A stretch of 64,000 bases of DNA from Oikopleura dioica (GCA_907165135.1 OU015568.1:4844501-4908500), one strand, 5' to 3'. Counted from the first letter of the stretch, positions 1 through 12,911 are shown. Program-made: numbers and translations. The notes: a model not told the origin generated them from the sequence alone.

Positions 1-184
1 TTAAAATTGAGCTGAGCTGAGCTGAGCTGGCTCTTTTCGAAGAACCATTGAGCTGAGCTAGCTGAGCTGAGGTCAAATTGAGCTGAGCTGAGCTGAGCTG
101 ACCCTCACCTCGAAATTGCTGAGCTGAGCTCAGCTAGCTCAGATAGCTCAGCTCAGCTAGCTCACAAAATTTGCAACTCTGGAC
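1..184. repeat. GAGCT pentanucleotide satellite (foldback)
   Basis: Tandem GAGCT/CTGAG pentamers fill the left edge. The strand sense flips near position 120 from GAGCT to AGCTC, so the block can fold on itself. It lies where an intron of the glycosyltransferase on the minus strand would run. Two further blocks of the same pentamer occur near 20.0-20.6 kb and 58.0-58.2 kb. Confidence 0.85.
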
Positions 185-1280
185 TCATCGCTAAAGCTCT
201 TCCAGCAAACCATCCTTCTTTCTCGGGCATTCGGTACTGCTTGATCCTCAATGTCTTGCTTTCAATCTTTTCAAAATCGTCGTCGACGTTATCATCCGCA
301 ATTATTACAGTGATTCCAGGGTAAAATTGCTCGACGCTCTTCAAAAATCTTTTGAGACAAGAATATCGCAAATATGTTTTGGTAATGATAGTGACACGAT
401 GCTCAATTGCATCAGATATTCGATGATGAAGAACAGGGAGTGGATTCCATCTGATTGTAACTGGAAATTGAATGGTAAAGTCGAGGTCGCCGCTGACGAA
501 GAAACTGACGATGTCGACGAGTTTTCTTCCTTGATTTCAAATTATTCTTGATTTCTCGATTTCTAAACTAAGGATTTTTTCAATCAAATGAAATCATTTC
601 CTAGCATCATAAACCCTTGGGAAATATCGAGCTTTTTCGAAGGCCTTGTTCATTTCTAAAACACTTATTTCTTCACCCCCAATCCAGCTTACTTCGCCAA
701 AATGAGCCGTGAATCTACCGCAGACTTTCTTTCCCGGATCTGCCACAATTTTGATCTTCAAATGAACTGACTCAATCGGTTCAATTTCGTAGCCATTCGA
801 AACATATTCCACAGGAAGATTGCTTTTTGCAAAAATCATTGGCGGCTTGTTTATTTCAAAATAGAAATCTCGCTTCCACAAATCAAAGTCCTTCACGTAT
901 TTAGCAAGGTTTTCTTTCTTCGACATTTTCACAAAGTTAAAATATTTTCCGGCAAAGTCGCATTTGCACATTTTTCCATTATACAAGTCCTCTGGCTGTG
1001 GGTATGTCTCTGGAATGGCTCTGTTCCACCCTCTCAAATGATCAACGATTATTCTGTTCCCGATTCGCTTGGTGTCGAGTTTTTCTTTTTCCTCGATTTT
1101 CTCGTTTTTGGTCGTTTTTGTCGGTGAGATTGGAGTATTTGGCCTGTTTTCTTCCTTGATTTCGACTTCTCTCAATTTCGAGCTGAGTCCAAAGAAGTAT
1201 CCGGCGAAAAAGAGGGCGAAAGGGATTAAATTTTTGAAAGAAAAAGGGAGAGCTCTCATAGAAAACGGAGAATCTGACAT
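185..1280 (-). CDS. beta-1,4-N-acetylgalactosaminyltransferase-like, 5' part only
   Basis: Two exons are visible: 1280-601 and about 525-185. The first encodes a short N-terminal cytosolic tail, one hydrophobic segment (residues about 15-32: a type II Golgi anchor), a charged stem and the start of a lumenal domain. The second carries VTIITKTYLRY, then FYPGITVIIADDN and EKEGWFAGRALAMS, the order seen in GT12 enzymes of the B4GALNT1/2 group (GM2/GD2 and Sda synthases). The DDDF-type metal-binding segment should follow but lies past the left edge. No GT donor joins the two exons in frame. A GA...AG intron (526-600) does, giving the smooth join DARKLVDIV. The exact sugar acceptor cannot be inferred. 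Confidence 0.75.
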
Positions 1281-3782
1281 ATTTTGCGATGATTTTCCCG
1301 CTTTGGCGCGAGGAAAATGTCACAAACATCATAAAATCGTCGGTTATTCCATGTTACTAAGTGCCGGAATTCCAGAAGACTCTCGGATCAGAGTCGGAGT
1401 CGGCAAAAACAGCGTTTTTTATTCAGTAGAAAGTCAATAAACAGATAAAATTTAAATAGCGTGAGAATATATCAGAGGCGCCTCTGCCTTTTCTGCTTTC
1501 CAAAAATCGATGTTTATGGCACTTCGGATTATCTGAGAAAATCTCAGCGACTTGAAAGGAAAAGCGCCGAGTAATGATAAGTTGGATTAACGGCGCCTGT
1601 TTAGGACGAGGACCGCAGAAACGGCGAGGATTAATCGCGACGGAAACCACCTAAAAGGATAATTTATTGATTGCCCTTGATTGATAATTACACCTCAAAG
1701 GGATTAGCTTTTCCCAGATCGTGGATAATTGGGAAGATTTGATGAATTGTTCTTTTTGGACTTCTGAACTTGAATAATTGCCCTTTTCTGTTGAAAATAA
1801 AGAAGCATCTTCTTCTTGAATATCAAAGATTGTCAATTTTTCTTCTAAAATTTTGCCCAAGATTGTCGATTTTTCCCAGGATTTCCCGATATTCGAAAAT
1901 CGGCAATTTTATCGGCGAACTCTTTTACCGATTATTGCCGATTTCGGGAATTTCGGTAAGAATGACTCAAATCGACAATCTTGGGCAAAAGCCCTGAAAT
2001 TTCATCGACAATCTTGGATCGAAAAATGAAGATTTTTTTTATCAATTTCATCTCAAAAAAAGGCCTTTTGAACCGTTCATTTTTCAAAATAAGCTTTTTC
2101 AAAATAAGCTTCTGCCCTTGTTTCTGGGAGAAGACACTCATGAGCTCAAAATCCAAGCAGGCGTAGAGTTTGATTACGGAACGGGCAAACACGAATATCG
2201 CAGTTTCTTTTCCCTTCGTGATTATGGGCAAATAGCACTTCAAAATGTCAAGTGTTTTGGAAATTTCTTTTGTAAACTCAAAAGCCCTTTTTAAATTCTT
2301 CGGGGAACACTAATTTTCGAGCTTATAGAATATTACGAGTCGTAATTTACGACCAATTTCCTCCCGTTTCATCTAAATCTTTTGCAAAGCATCGATGACT
2401 TTCCTCCTTCACAGGAAAAGCTGAATCGAATTATCGATAAAAATACGCGGTAAAGGAAATCTATCTTCAATAAAGGAAACTTTCCCATGATTCATGGGCC
2501 ATGAATCAAAAATGTAATCAAATTTGTAACTTCCTCTAGGAAGAATTTTTTAATGAAAAATCAAGCAATAATTTTTCAAAAAACAAGAGTAGGTTAGGGT
2601 TAGGCTCGAGGAATAAAGAAGCCTTACTTAGGGTTATGGCTAGGCTTTTCCGTAGTTAGCAACTAAAGCCCTAAAATTTGATGATTTCAGTGAAATTGGG
2701 AGGGGCCTTGTTCATCCTTTTATTTTTGCATTTGTGACTTTGTTCCTCCTCTAAACTCGGGTTTAGCGAGGGGTGACAAGCAGATAATTAGAGGATGAAC
2801 AAGGCCATATATGCATGAAGTCAACGATGAACAAGGCCTTCCTGAGGTAAATTGCCCTTATCAACCACTATTCTAGAGGTTTGAGAATCTTGGACTAATA
2901 AAAAAACTGAAAATCACCAATTTCGTTCTTTGTTTTGAAAATACTAGCTACGGCAATCTATTCTTTTTTGAATGAGCTGCCTGTTCTACTTTCCCCTCAA
3001 AAACTAAGGCTGAGATCGTTTCATTTTTCAAAATTTACGAAGACCTTATAAAATTGGTAAAAAGTAAATTTCACGCTACGCACTCATAAAATTCCAAAAC
3101 ACGTGACTAGGCAGTGCCTTTCAAACATTCCTCGCCGCTCGTCACATTTCTTTCGCTCCGCGCATTCGAAAACGCGCCGCTGAAATAGATGGCGCCAGAG
3201 GACGCCCGCGCAGCTCAGCCGCACTTCTCCTTTTCGAAAAAGAAAGAATTCAACGAGTCGAGTCGCCGAGTCGTTATTTTCGATCAATTACCGAGTTCGT
3301 GCGTTTTTCTTCTAGCGTCTCTTTTTGAAGATTTCGAAAAGAAATTTTAACCTGTTTGAGAATTGAGTGCCAATTTTTTGGCAAAAGAAGGACTTTGATA
3401 AGAAAAAAGAGAGAGAGAAGATAGTAATCGAAGATATAGAAGAAAAAATGTCGCAGTGGACTTGGGATCAATCTGCTCAGGAAAGGGTTCAGCTTTTGCA
3501 TGTATCTTTGTTACTGTCTTTGAACTACAGTAAATATTATTAAAAATGTCGAGGAAAAATGAGTTTTCATGAAAAGAAAAATGATTTTTTTATGCCGGAA
3601 TTTAATAAATAGACAGCTTTACTTATCTGACTGTATCTCCTTAACTGTAAATATCAGACCTACAGTTCTATACAGGTTTCGATAGAAGAAGATCTGATCT
3701 TTCTTTTGGTATGAAAATGTTTTCGTAAAAATTTTTTCTGAGCCCTAAAAAGTGGGTTCAAAAATCCATCAACGACCCAGCA
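1281..3782. other. intergenic region between glycosyltransferase and cyclin D
   Basis: I see no convincing protein gene. It contains the 5' flank of the glycosyltransferase, a foldback at 1851-1990, short TTAGGG-like stretches (2590-2640), repeated GAACAAGG/CCTTGTTC motifs in both senses (2705-2840) and a GC-richer patch at 3120-3260 that may be promoter. A short open segment at 3448-3501 starts with ATG (MSQWTWDQSAQ) and ends at a possible GT donor. It could be a 5' exon of cyclin D, but it does not splice in frame to the acceptor at 3774-3777, so I leave it unassigned. Confidence 0.5.
1851..1990. repeat. short foldback element
   Basis: A 22-nt inverted repeat beginning TTTTGCCCAAGATTGTCG at 1851 is matched in reverse complement at 1969-1990. 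The loop holds a second inner inversion (ATCGGCAAT / ATTGCCGAT). This is typical of a small MITE. Confidence 0.7.
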
Positions 3783-6700
3783 ATGGACTGTAACCCGCGC
3801 GTGCTCGAGTCCCTCGTCCGTCTGGAGGAAAAGTATATGCCCATCTCGAATTACTTCTCCCTCGTCCAAAAGAACGTAATCGCCCCCTGGATGCGCCAAA
3901 AAGTCACGATGTGGATGTTAGAGGTAATGATCTTTTTCTTGACTTTTGCGCTTCTTTTCAAAATTTACGAATCGTTGAGTCGACTATTTCCGGACGGTTT
4001 TGATCCGTTTTCGAGCCGAAAATTACTGTTTCGGCTCGACCAAGCGATTTTTCTATCGCCGGAGGGCATCGCTGCGCGCAAAAATGTGCGCGGTTCCGTT
4101 GGCCGAAAAATGCGCAAAATTTGAAAAGGCTTCGCGGGCGCCTCGGCCAAAAATGCAAATTTGTAATAATAAATTCGCTAATCCGATTCCCTCATCGGAC
4201 GTACTGCCGGATTTTGCGGCTTTTGACCCCCTAGGAAGGCTTTAATAAATAATCATTATGTTCCCCTTTTCCCTTTTTCACCTTATTTCAGCTTTTATTC
4301 GTCTGTCTATTCCAGCTTCGGGTTCATAAAAACAGACGACCTCTGAAAAGAAAACGTCGCTTATTTGAAAACATTGCACATTTCAAATAATGATGAACGC
4401 CTGGGTAAATACGAAAAATCACGTGCCCGGATGAGCCGTTTTTTCATTGATTTCCTTCAGGAAGTGAAATAGCGGCCGGGAAACCCTTATTCAAAGTCTG
4501 ACTTTGACTTTCTTTTGAAAAAAGATTGAAAATATGTTTTTCAAATTAAAAATTTTTGAAAAAAAAATCGGGCTTTTCGCCAAAAAATTTTAAGGGCATC
4601 CGGCGGAAATGACTGTCCATTTTGTCAAAAACCGCAAAAATTAACGGCTTTCGATTCAATCTTAAAAATTTACGAGACCAAGAATTCCAATTTCAATTTT
4701 GAAAAATTCAATCTTGAATCTTCTTGTGCCCAAGGGTACTTGAAATTCACTTGTCGAGCACAACCACTAAACAAGCTCCTGAAAAAAAGAGGGTCAACTT
4801 TTTTGGGCGGGCCTTGGCGCTTAATCAAACTAAAATTACCGCCAAACTTGACCTTTTTGATTCCCACCGAAGAAGTACAATAAACAAATATCCCTTCCCT
4901 TCCCCTTCAAAATAAGACCCCCAAAATCCATAGGACACCCTTATCAATCTTCCCGATAAGAAAAAAAACGTTGTTGACACCCTTAATTGACCCTAAAAGA
5001 CAGAAAGAAAAGCGTGCGCATAATCCGTGCCCTACAAGATCAAAAAAAGACCGAAAGACCTAACAACCTAAAAACCGAAAATCCGAAAATCCGCTGATCA
5101 AAGAAATGCCCGGCTGTTAAAAAATTAAGGGCGCGACCCGTACGTTAATCTTCCGAGCTTCCTCTTAGCTCCATGAGCTGGGGTCTTGTCGATGACTGTT
5201 TGACATTTTGTTCTGACAGTTACGTTTTCGTAAAAAAAAAGAAAATAACCCCAGAAAAGTCATCGAACAAAAATTTTCTTGAAATATATTTTTTATCATT
5301 TTTGGAAGTTGAACTTGAAATTTGGCAAAAGAACTTTCGAATTGAAAATGTCAAATAATATTATGTTACGGATTCTTATCTCTTTCCCTCTCCCTTTTCC
5401 AAGCTCCCACGACTTCCCCCCGCAACCACGAAATCCACCATAATAAGCTCACGTGATGATTTTTCTTATATTCGTCAATGGACAGGTGCACCCAACATTC
5501 AACTTGAAACACAAACAATTTCATGCTCGAGTACCGAAATGAACAAAAAAGGGACTTTATTTTTGTCGCGCTCGATAATTATCGTTATAAAGCCGTAAAT
5601 TTCATTTTTTGTATGAAAAAAGACATGTTTCGGTGGCGATTTTTTGATAAAAAGAAGCCGTAAATTGCCGTTTTTTCAACTGTCAGGTCCGGAAACAGCT
5701 ATTCTTTTCTATCATCTGATTTTCGATGATTTCGAATAACGGCTTGATACCCTTAATCTTGAAGCTTTGGGGATAGGCAGAAAAGTCTATTGAAATTCAA
5801 GTTCTTTCATTCAAAAAATTACCTAACTTTTTGTTTCATCATTTTTTATGACGACCAAAATGAACAATTAAAAATCTGCTACTAATTACAAGAACTAGTA
5901 ATTACTTCTTTCCTTCATGACATTTTTGCGGGCAGTTTCACGATCGGTGACCTTACCGTTTTTCTCAGGCTCTGAATTTTTTAACTGGTAATATATTCGT
6001 ATGTTTATTAGGTTGTGAATTATTTCCTGCTGTGATCAGCAATGATCACTTGTCAGGATTAGTGCTGATGTTATAAGTTGCTGATCAATACTTTCACAAC
6101 TGTGACAACTGTAAAATCGATTAGCAATAGGACTGTTGAGAATGAGGACTTATGGCAAGTTTCAAACTTATTTTCGGTTGAGTTGCTTTTGACCCTGATT
6201 TCTTATTCCGATTTACTGGGCTCCCCAAACTGAGTAGAAAGCCTGAGTCAGATTCTGAGAGTGCTAAAAAGAAAAGCCGCGTAGCGGCTTTTTCTAAAAA
6301 CGAAGCCGCAAAGCGGCTTCGCAAGTATATCTTGATCGATATCATTATTTAGCTCTTTCAGAACCTGACTCAGGTTTTAAACTCAGATTTTCTAGCCGAC
6401 AAATAACTTGTGGAATTTTTTCCACAGTGGAAAGATCGTTAAGGCTCTTCCTACGATAATGAGTGTCATTAGTGTCATGAACATTTATAAGCTCATTACT
6501 TAGATAGACACTTATTTAGACAAAGTAATAAATAAAATTAACATTTTTCTGAAGCCTGGGAAAGATTTACTATTCAACTTGACATTCTTGGTAGTTGTTT
6601 GTCTTGGTGGTCTGTTTTTATGCCGGATGATCATTTTTTCTTGTTGTAAAAAGCGTCGGCTTTGAAAGTTTTGAAGCGTTTTGAAAGTACTTCCGAGCCG

Positions 6701-9700
6701 CGGCGGCGCCCCGGCTGATCTCGCCACGCATTAAACGAGCCCGTGTCCGGTTTTATCGCGCGTTTCCGGCTATTACGCAAAGTTCGATCTTCCGGTGGCT
6801 ATCTTGAATGATTGATTAATTTTTCAATTGAGGGGAGACTTGATCGGAAGTGCACCGCGTGGGAGATCATCGGATTTGAGAAGAAGGGGTCGAAAAAATC
6901 GGATTTATCGACTTTTTGAAGCGTTTGATTCCCGATTTTTTCAATTCTAGCGTTCCAGTTTTCGATTAAATTGAGGAAAAAAGCTTTTTTTAGGCAAGGG
7001 ATACCTTTAAAATCCGGATTTCTCGCATTTTTCTTGTTAAATTATTCATTCCATCCATGTTTGTTGATTCGGTTTGACACCCTTAAAAAACTGGACCATG
7101 AAATCACCCAAAAAATCGTTGATGAGACCCTTAACCCTTCCGTTTGATCACGTGATGTTCCGCCGCGTCCAGAAATCTGTCAGTTTTGGAAGACAATAAA
7201 CGTCCGGCCCAAAAGTGGGCCCACTTGAAAAGACGGAAACGGCACCCAAATACACTTTTGCTCGGGTACTTGAAAGGATGAGGCCCTTTATCGACGATTT
7301 TAATGAGTCTGGGTGGAATCAAAACAATGCATTCATCGATTTAGATCTATTAAAACAACTAGTTCTTTTTTATAAAGAAAAATCGTTGCTGGAAGCTTTT
7401 CCTGTGTTGAAAACCTGACTCAGGGTCTGAAAATCTTGTTTCGTATTTTAGTTTTTCAGACCCTGACTCAGGTTTTTCACACAGGTTTCCGACCTCAGCA
7501 GCTTTCAGAAATATGGGAAGAGTTCGAAAAAAGTCTTTGAACTTGTGATTTTCTCGTCGGGGAAATATAATTTCAAATTAAATTTGACGTATTTCGATGG
7601 TCGGCCACAGCGCGATAATCGATTTCATTTAGCTCCCAGAAAAAAATGCGCGCCTACCGGAAATTCTCGACAATAGCGATAATTTATTTTCTCCTTCCCA
7701 GAAGCTCAAATCTTTCTAGCGTCGCTCTAACTGTATGTTTTCAGGTTTGCGAGGAGACGAGGACGGCAGAGACGGTTTTCAGCTTGGCTGTCAATATGAT
7801 GGATAGATTTTTATCCGGTGAGTTTTTCGTCTTTATTTTTTTGACTTTTATGAACTTTGAATTTTAGTCTGCACAATCCGCCGCTCGGAGCTTCAACTAC
7901 TCGGCGCTGCGACCCTCTTCCTTTCCGCCAAATTGCGCGAGTCATTTTCGCCGTTGACGGAAGTCGAGGTGATCGTGGCGTACACCGACAGATCGATCAC
8001 CGCCCAACAGCTTCTGGTAAGTGTGCTTCACCACCGGTCTACGTATCCGGATAACATAAACTAGTGGTAGAAATGACTAGTTTTGTCGGGGAAGGATATT
8101 GTTGGTATGGTGATAGATTGGGATCTTAGTCTTTTCGAATTCAAGGTTGTCGAAAATCTCGGCTCGAAAACCTGTGTAGAAACCTGAGTCAGGGTCCAAA
8201 ATAACTTTCATGAAAATATGCCCCAATTTTTTTAGCGAAATAATACCAAACTTACCATCTCTATTTTCGGACTTAGCAACCTGTGTAAAAACCTGAGTCA
8301 GGGTCTTAAAAAAGCTCGGTGAATCTCAAAGGATTATTTTTGCGAAGCCGCCCTGCGGCTTCGATTTTGAGAAAGCCGCTATGCGGCTTTTCATTTGAGC
8401 TTTTTCGGCACCCTGACTCAGGTTTTTACACAGGGTGCCAAGAGCTGGTTCAAAGGAGATGTCAATTGTTTTTTTTGAATATTTGTAGATTGGTGAGTAT
8501 ATTTTCCCTTCCAATAAAATCCGCCGAAGCATGACATTTTGATTTTTAAGGACATGGAGCTGCTCATCCTACTGAAGCTAAAGTGGGACTTGTACGGTCC
8601 CGTGGCGAAAGATTTCATCAAAGAGCTCGTTCAATTGCTTCCCGACGACATTTCCAAATCCGACGACGTCGATTTGGTCGCCCGTCACGCTTCTACTTAT
8701 GCTGATGTCGTTGCCATCGGTAAGAAAATGAGCTAGAAATAGCGACTGTTTTTGAAATTTGGTGTCAAGGAGTTTTACGCGCGATCGGTTTGATCCAATT
8801 TCGGGCTTCTTGGGTGGCAAGGGAGATAATAGCGGATTTGCATGATTTTCAACGAGGCCGGTTGTGGATAGGATTTTGAGGAAAAAGCCTTCAATTTGAC
8901 ATTGAAGGCAAATTAAGGGGCTCTTAATTGAAGGGCGTCAACACCTTTAAACGCTTTTTTAGCTGACTTAGAGGACGCCATCCTGTGCAGAAAACCTGAG
9001 TCAGGGTCTTGAAAGGGATTCTTATTAGAAGCTCTTAAAGGACCCTGACTCAGGTTTTCTGCACAGGATGGCCACCTCTTAGTCAGCTAAAGAAGCGCTT
9101 AAAGGTGTTGACGCCCTTAATTTGCCTTCACAGTTTTCGGGCTCAAAACTTACTCTTGTCTAAAATAAGGGTTCTTTTATTCGTTAAAATCTTTTTTTTT
9201 TAAACTCAAAAATCTATTTTGATTTGAGCCACAAATATTCATTTCCCACGCACTTCTTCCTTTTTTTATTCTCCTTCTTTATTTTCGCTTCGCGCGCGCT
9301 TTTTAAAAACTGCCACCTGGCGCGATCGCCGCCCTGAGAACGCTGGCTTAGGGTTTTAGGCAAAACAGATTGACACGGGCTATTGAGTATTAAAAATTGC
9401 ACAGAAACCGTTTTCCCAGGTGCGCGGAGAAGGGGAGATAAACAAAGATAAACCCTCGCGAACAAAACAGGCCGGATCTTCGGTCGTCTTTTTGACGCTT
9501 CATTCAAACTTCTTTCAGATGAAAAATTCATCATGGTTCCGCCATCAATGATCGCCGCCTGTTGTGTCACCGCCGCCGTCTGCGGAAACGAAAAATTCCC
9601 AAAGAACACGCCTGAGGGCATTTTGGCCCGGATGCAAGCTGGAATCGGCGTTGAAAACGTAAGTTATGCACTTTGATTCCCCCTAGCTAGCGCTAGAATT

Positions 9701-10728
9701 TTAAGAAATTTCGAAATCTCGATTTTCGGCTTCGAAAATTCGAAATTCTTTTTATTGTTTTGAGTCGAAGTTCAAAAACGTGGGAAAACGCTTCGTAAAA
9801 CTTTTCAAATTCCACTGCGGTTTTGGGTTTTGAATACAACCGGGTGACTAGCTGGCGCGGGCAAACACTCGCTTTCTTGATAATGATGAAAAGCCCCGTT
9901 TTCGTTTGCCAGATTTCGCCGCAGAGCACATTTGTCAAACAAATTCAACGCCATAAAGTTATTTAGGAAGTGGGATAATTGAGTAATTGGCCGAGATTAT
10001 CTTTCTATAAAAAAAAACACTAATAAGAATTATTTTGGCTCGAAAACCTGAGTCAGGGTTTAATAGAGCTTGAATAAAAAGCGGCATAGCGGCTTTTTTG
10101 TTAACAAAGCCGCAACGCGGCTTCGAAAAAATAACCCTTGAAGGTTGACAGATGTTTTTCAAAAACCCTGACTCAGGTTTTTCCCTGTGTTACACAGGGT
10201 CGCCAGCCAAGGATCCCACAAGCACCGAAATCTTGACCCCGAAAAAACCGTCTGTCTGGTAGCACCAAGATGAGAAACTTCCAAAAAGCCCCAGCCAGCA
10301 AAAAAAAAACTGATCAGCTTTTCAAAATCTTTCTTGTTTCGAGCTCATCAAGCTCGCAAAAGTCGCCCTTGACGTTTGAAATACGTCGCGTCCGCTATTT
10401 GGCCGGAGCAAATAAAACCAGCGACTTATGAGGAAGTTAAAATCCCATGGAACGGACTCTGATTAACTTACGCGTTGCTATGTGATCTGCTGACCCAGGC
10501 GGTTTTTAGGATGAGCTTTTATGAACCCAAATTTTCTTCCTTGATTTCAAACTTTTTTTTTAGGATTTCCTGAAAAGCTGCTACTCGACGGTCGCCGAAA
10601 GCCTCAAATCCGCCTTTTTCTCCGACTCTGGTTCCGATTCTGGCGTCAACGATTCCTCAATGTCGTCTGAAAATTCTAGCGCCACGCTCGAGCGAGTCAC
10701 TCCTGACGAAGTTGACGAAAATGTCTGA
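3783..10728 (+). CDS. CCND: cyclin D
   Basis: Exons 3783-3923, 7745-7817, 7868-8016, 8551-8719, 9519-9658 and 10564-10728 join in frame to 278 residues with canonical GT/AG sites. The product is a G1 cyclin that would bind CDK4/6. The N-terminal cyclin box has RQKVTMWMLEV, NMMDRFLS and RSELQLLGAATLFLSAKL. This is followed by YTDRSI and MELLILLKLKWDL, then the C-terminal fold from KFIMVPPSMIAACCVTAAV. The tail is Ser-rich and ends ERVTPDEVDENV, which resembles the vertebrate cyclin D Thr-Pro phosphodegron. No LxCxE Rb-binding motif is seen before the cyclin box, so it is either lost or in an upstream exon not identified. Three introns exceed 850 nt and the first is 3.8 kb, against about 40 nt in neighbouring genes. 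They are filled with MITEs. Confidence 0.95.
3924..7744 (+). other. 3.8-kb first intron of cyclin D
   Basis: Bounded by GAG/gtaatga and ttcag/GTTTGC. It contains a MITE with internal CCGCGTAGCGG palindromes (6216-6390), copies of the TTGACACCCTTAA motif (4974, 7074) and AT-rich sequence. No other gene is supported; a GC-rich patch near 6690-6720 is the only compositional outlier. Long introns in developmental or cell-cycle genes of compact genomes can hold enhancers, but nothing here proves that. Confidence 0.6.
6216..6390. mobile_element. MITE, CCTGAGTCAGG family
   Basis: The ends read CTGGGCTCC...GAGTAGAAAGCCTGAGTC and, inverted, GACTCAGGTTTTAAACTC. The centre carries AAGCCGCGTAGCGGCTT followed by GAAGCCGCAAAGCGGCTT. 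It is about 175 bp, non-coding, in cyclin D intron 1. Confidence 0.8.
8272..8445. mobile_element. MITE, CCTGAGTCAGG family
   Basis: Inverted ends AACCTGTGTAAAAACCTG and CAGGTTTTTACACAGGGT flank two GAAGCCGC...GCGGCTT palindromes. It lies in cyclin D intron 3. A lone end of the same family lies just upstream at 8170-8205. Confidence 0.85.
8896..9131. mobile_element. nested foldback with MITE core
   Basis: An outer palindrome (GGCAAATTAAGG...GCGTCAACACCTTTAAA and its inverse TTTAAAGG...CCTTAATTTGCC) encloses an inner CCTGAGTCAGG-family copy at about 8975-9073. The inner one has the usual GTGCAGAAAACCTGAG ends but lacks the CCGCGTAGCGG core. It lies in cyclin D intron 4. Confidence 0.8.
10034..10210. 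mobile_element. MITE, CCTGAGTCAGG family
   Basis: The ends TTGGCTCGAAAACCTGAG and, inverted, GCCAGCCAAGG surround an AAGCGGC...GCGGCTT core. It lies in cyclin D intron 5. Confidence 0.85.
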
Positions 10729-12911
10729 CTTGACTTGACTTCCTGACATAAGTTATGACTCATGCAAGCACGATTCTAGTGACTTTCTGAGTCAATCCGA
10801 CTGTTCTTTTTACATGACTAGAGCCTTATCAATGTTATCTCTCTTTTACGAGTTTTGAACTTAAGGGTATCGAGCCCGAAATCGTTAATATTTTTTTATT
10901 TAAAAGTTTTAGGCTAAAACTTGATTTATTGAATACTCTCAGCAGGATTTCTTGAGTCTCTGACTCTCAAAGGATCCTGAAAGCCTAATGTGTACAAAAT
11001 TATCGGGCTGACCCCCTTATTTAGCGAAAATTTAAATTAGTTTTTTTTTTCCCAAAAATATGCATTTTCTTACAATTTTAATTTTCAAAAATAATCTTAC
11101 CCTCAAAAACGATCTTAAAAGCCTCAATCCGACCAAAACTTAGGCAACAAAAGAAAAATACAGTTCTCTATAACGGCAACCTCAAAAAGATATATACAAA
11201 AAAGTATATTTCAAACTAAACTTTCATATTCAAACATGATCATTTTATATGTATAACGATTTGTTTTAGCTTTTTTATTCTTTTTTTTTTCTTGATCACA
11301 TGTTTATCTCTCTATTTCTTCTTGTTTTTTACATATTTGTATATTGGTGTGAATACTCAAAAGACGCTCAAGTTCAGCTTTCAAAATTCTCTATCAAAAT
11401 TTCCCCTACTGTTTCCCTCGAACTTCTACTACTGTACACTTTTATTTTTATTCTCCCTGTTAGACAAAATAATACTTTGATATATTCCGACGCTTCGATA
11501 CATTCTTGAATAAATGTGCGATTTTTTCGAACCTTTTGCTGTCTGATCTTGACAACCGTAGAAAATACCTGAGTCAGGGTATGATGGATATACAATTGAA
11601 TCTTTTTACCTTGAATGATAATGTCGCAAAGCCGCTTCGCGGCTTCGTTTTTTGAATAGCCGCTGCGCGGCTTTTCGTTAAATATCTTCACGACCCTGAC
11701 TCAGGTTTTCTACGCAGGGTCCCGCGGCCCGTGCCCTTTTTGGACTATTTTTGGGAGTCAAGCGGTGTTAAAATTTGATGATATCCATTTTTTGTATTGT
11801 AAGATTACGGGACAATGATAGCTGAATGATCTTATTTGTACGAAAACCGCAGGGGCTTCGGGGCTATGTTTTCTAAAAACGGTGTAAATTATGTGAGTCG
11901 TTTATGATCTCCATTTCTAGTCACGCGTCAAAAATTCAAAAAGGGTGCAGAAAATATTCTCTTTCAAAATTAAAACGCAAAAAATCATCAAAATCTGGTA
12001 AAATTTTAGAAATGAGTGTTTTTTCGTCCTTTTGAGCTCTTTTTTTGCCCGTTTTCTTACTAAAAAATACCTTATTTTTTCCTAAGATTATTTTCCTAAC
12101 CCTAACCTAAAGCCAAATGAAAAAAATACAGGAAAAAAACCCAGTAAAACCTAGTTAAAAAAAGGAATTTGCAAGCCATTAACCCAGTTAGCCAATAATG
12201 ACGTATTCGTAATTTACAAGCGCTTTGACTTGTGTAAACCCCGGGCTTTAGCTAAAATACCGCGTTGTCAAACAATTTGAACTTGAGTAACCAATTTTTA
12301 TTATCCTCGTTTTGCTTTATTTTTTTTCTTCGCCAAACAGCGGCATTTTCGGCTTCTTCCAAGGGTGTTACACCGTAATAAAGCCTGAATAGAATCCGAA
12401 ACCGGAGAAATTCGCATTTGTGAAGGACGAGTGTTTGGCTACGTATTCAAAGCTCTTTCAATTTTTGTGACAGCCTTCCGCCGATAAAATAATCCAGAGG
12501 CAAACAAGCTGTTTCCAATCGACTGCATAAATTTACTTTTTCCAGCTCGATCTCAAGTGTTTTTGATACCAAAGATTGTTACTGCTTCCATGTTTCTCAT
12601 AATTTTTGAAAGGTCATTCCTTCTTCCAAGTTTGGCGTAGTGACACCCTTAGTTGACTTGACTGAAAGAAAGCTCAATCCCGTATTTTTGTCCAACACAG
12701 CTTAGCGCTAACCCTAACCCTAGCGGTAACATATCCCTTGCCCATCAAAGTCTCATTCTTTATCATCCGCTGAGTCATCAAAAATCAAATCATCGCATGC
12801 TCTAGAAAATCGACCGGTTGGTATTGATTTTGCGCAGGTGCAGAGTGAATTTTAAATTTGACCTATTCTATCGTTCGGCCTTGATTTTGTCTAATTTCTT
12901 CTTTTTCAAAA
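10729..12911. other. intergenic, AT-rich, one MITE
   Basis: No supported gene. The cyclin D 3' flank is followed by T-rich sequence (11270-11470), one MITE of the CCTGAGTCAGG family (11549-11723, with AAGCCGCTTCGCGGCTT core) and short CCCTAAC stretches near 12095 and 12715. Confidence 0.55.
11549..11723. mobile_element. MITE, CCTGAGTCAGG family
   Basis: Left end CCGTAGAAAATACCTGAG and right end CTCAGGTTTTCTACGCAG are inverted copies. The centre has paired CCGCTTCGCGG and CCGCTGCGCGG palindromes. Confidence 0.85.

Noticed and set aside
1069..1440. Plus-strand 123-residue frame over the glycosyltransferase start
   Set aside because: Overlaps the minus-strand first exon with a real membrane anchor; no domain or start context.
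2580..2650. Telomeric repeat array
   Set aside because: Only two or three TTAGGG units; too short for a telomere or a clear interstitial telomere.
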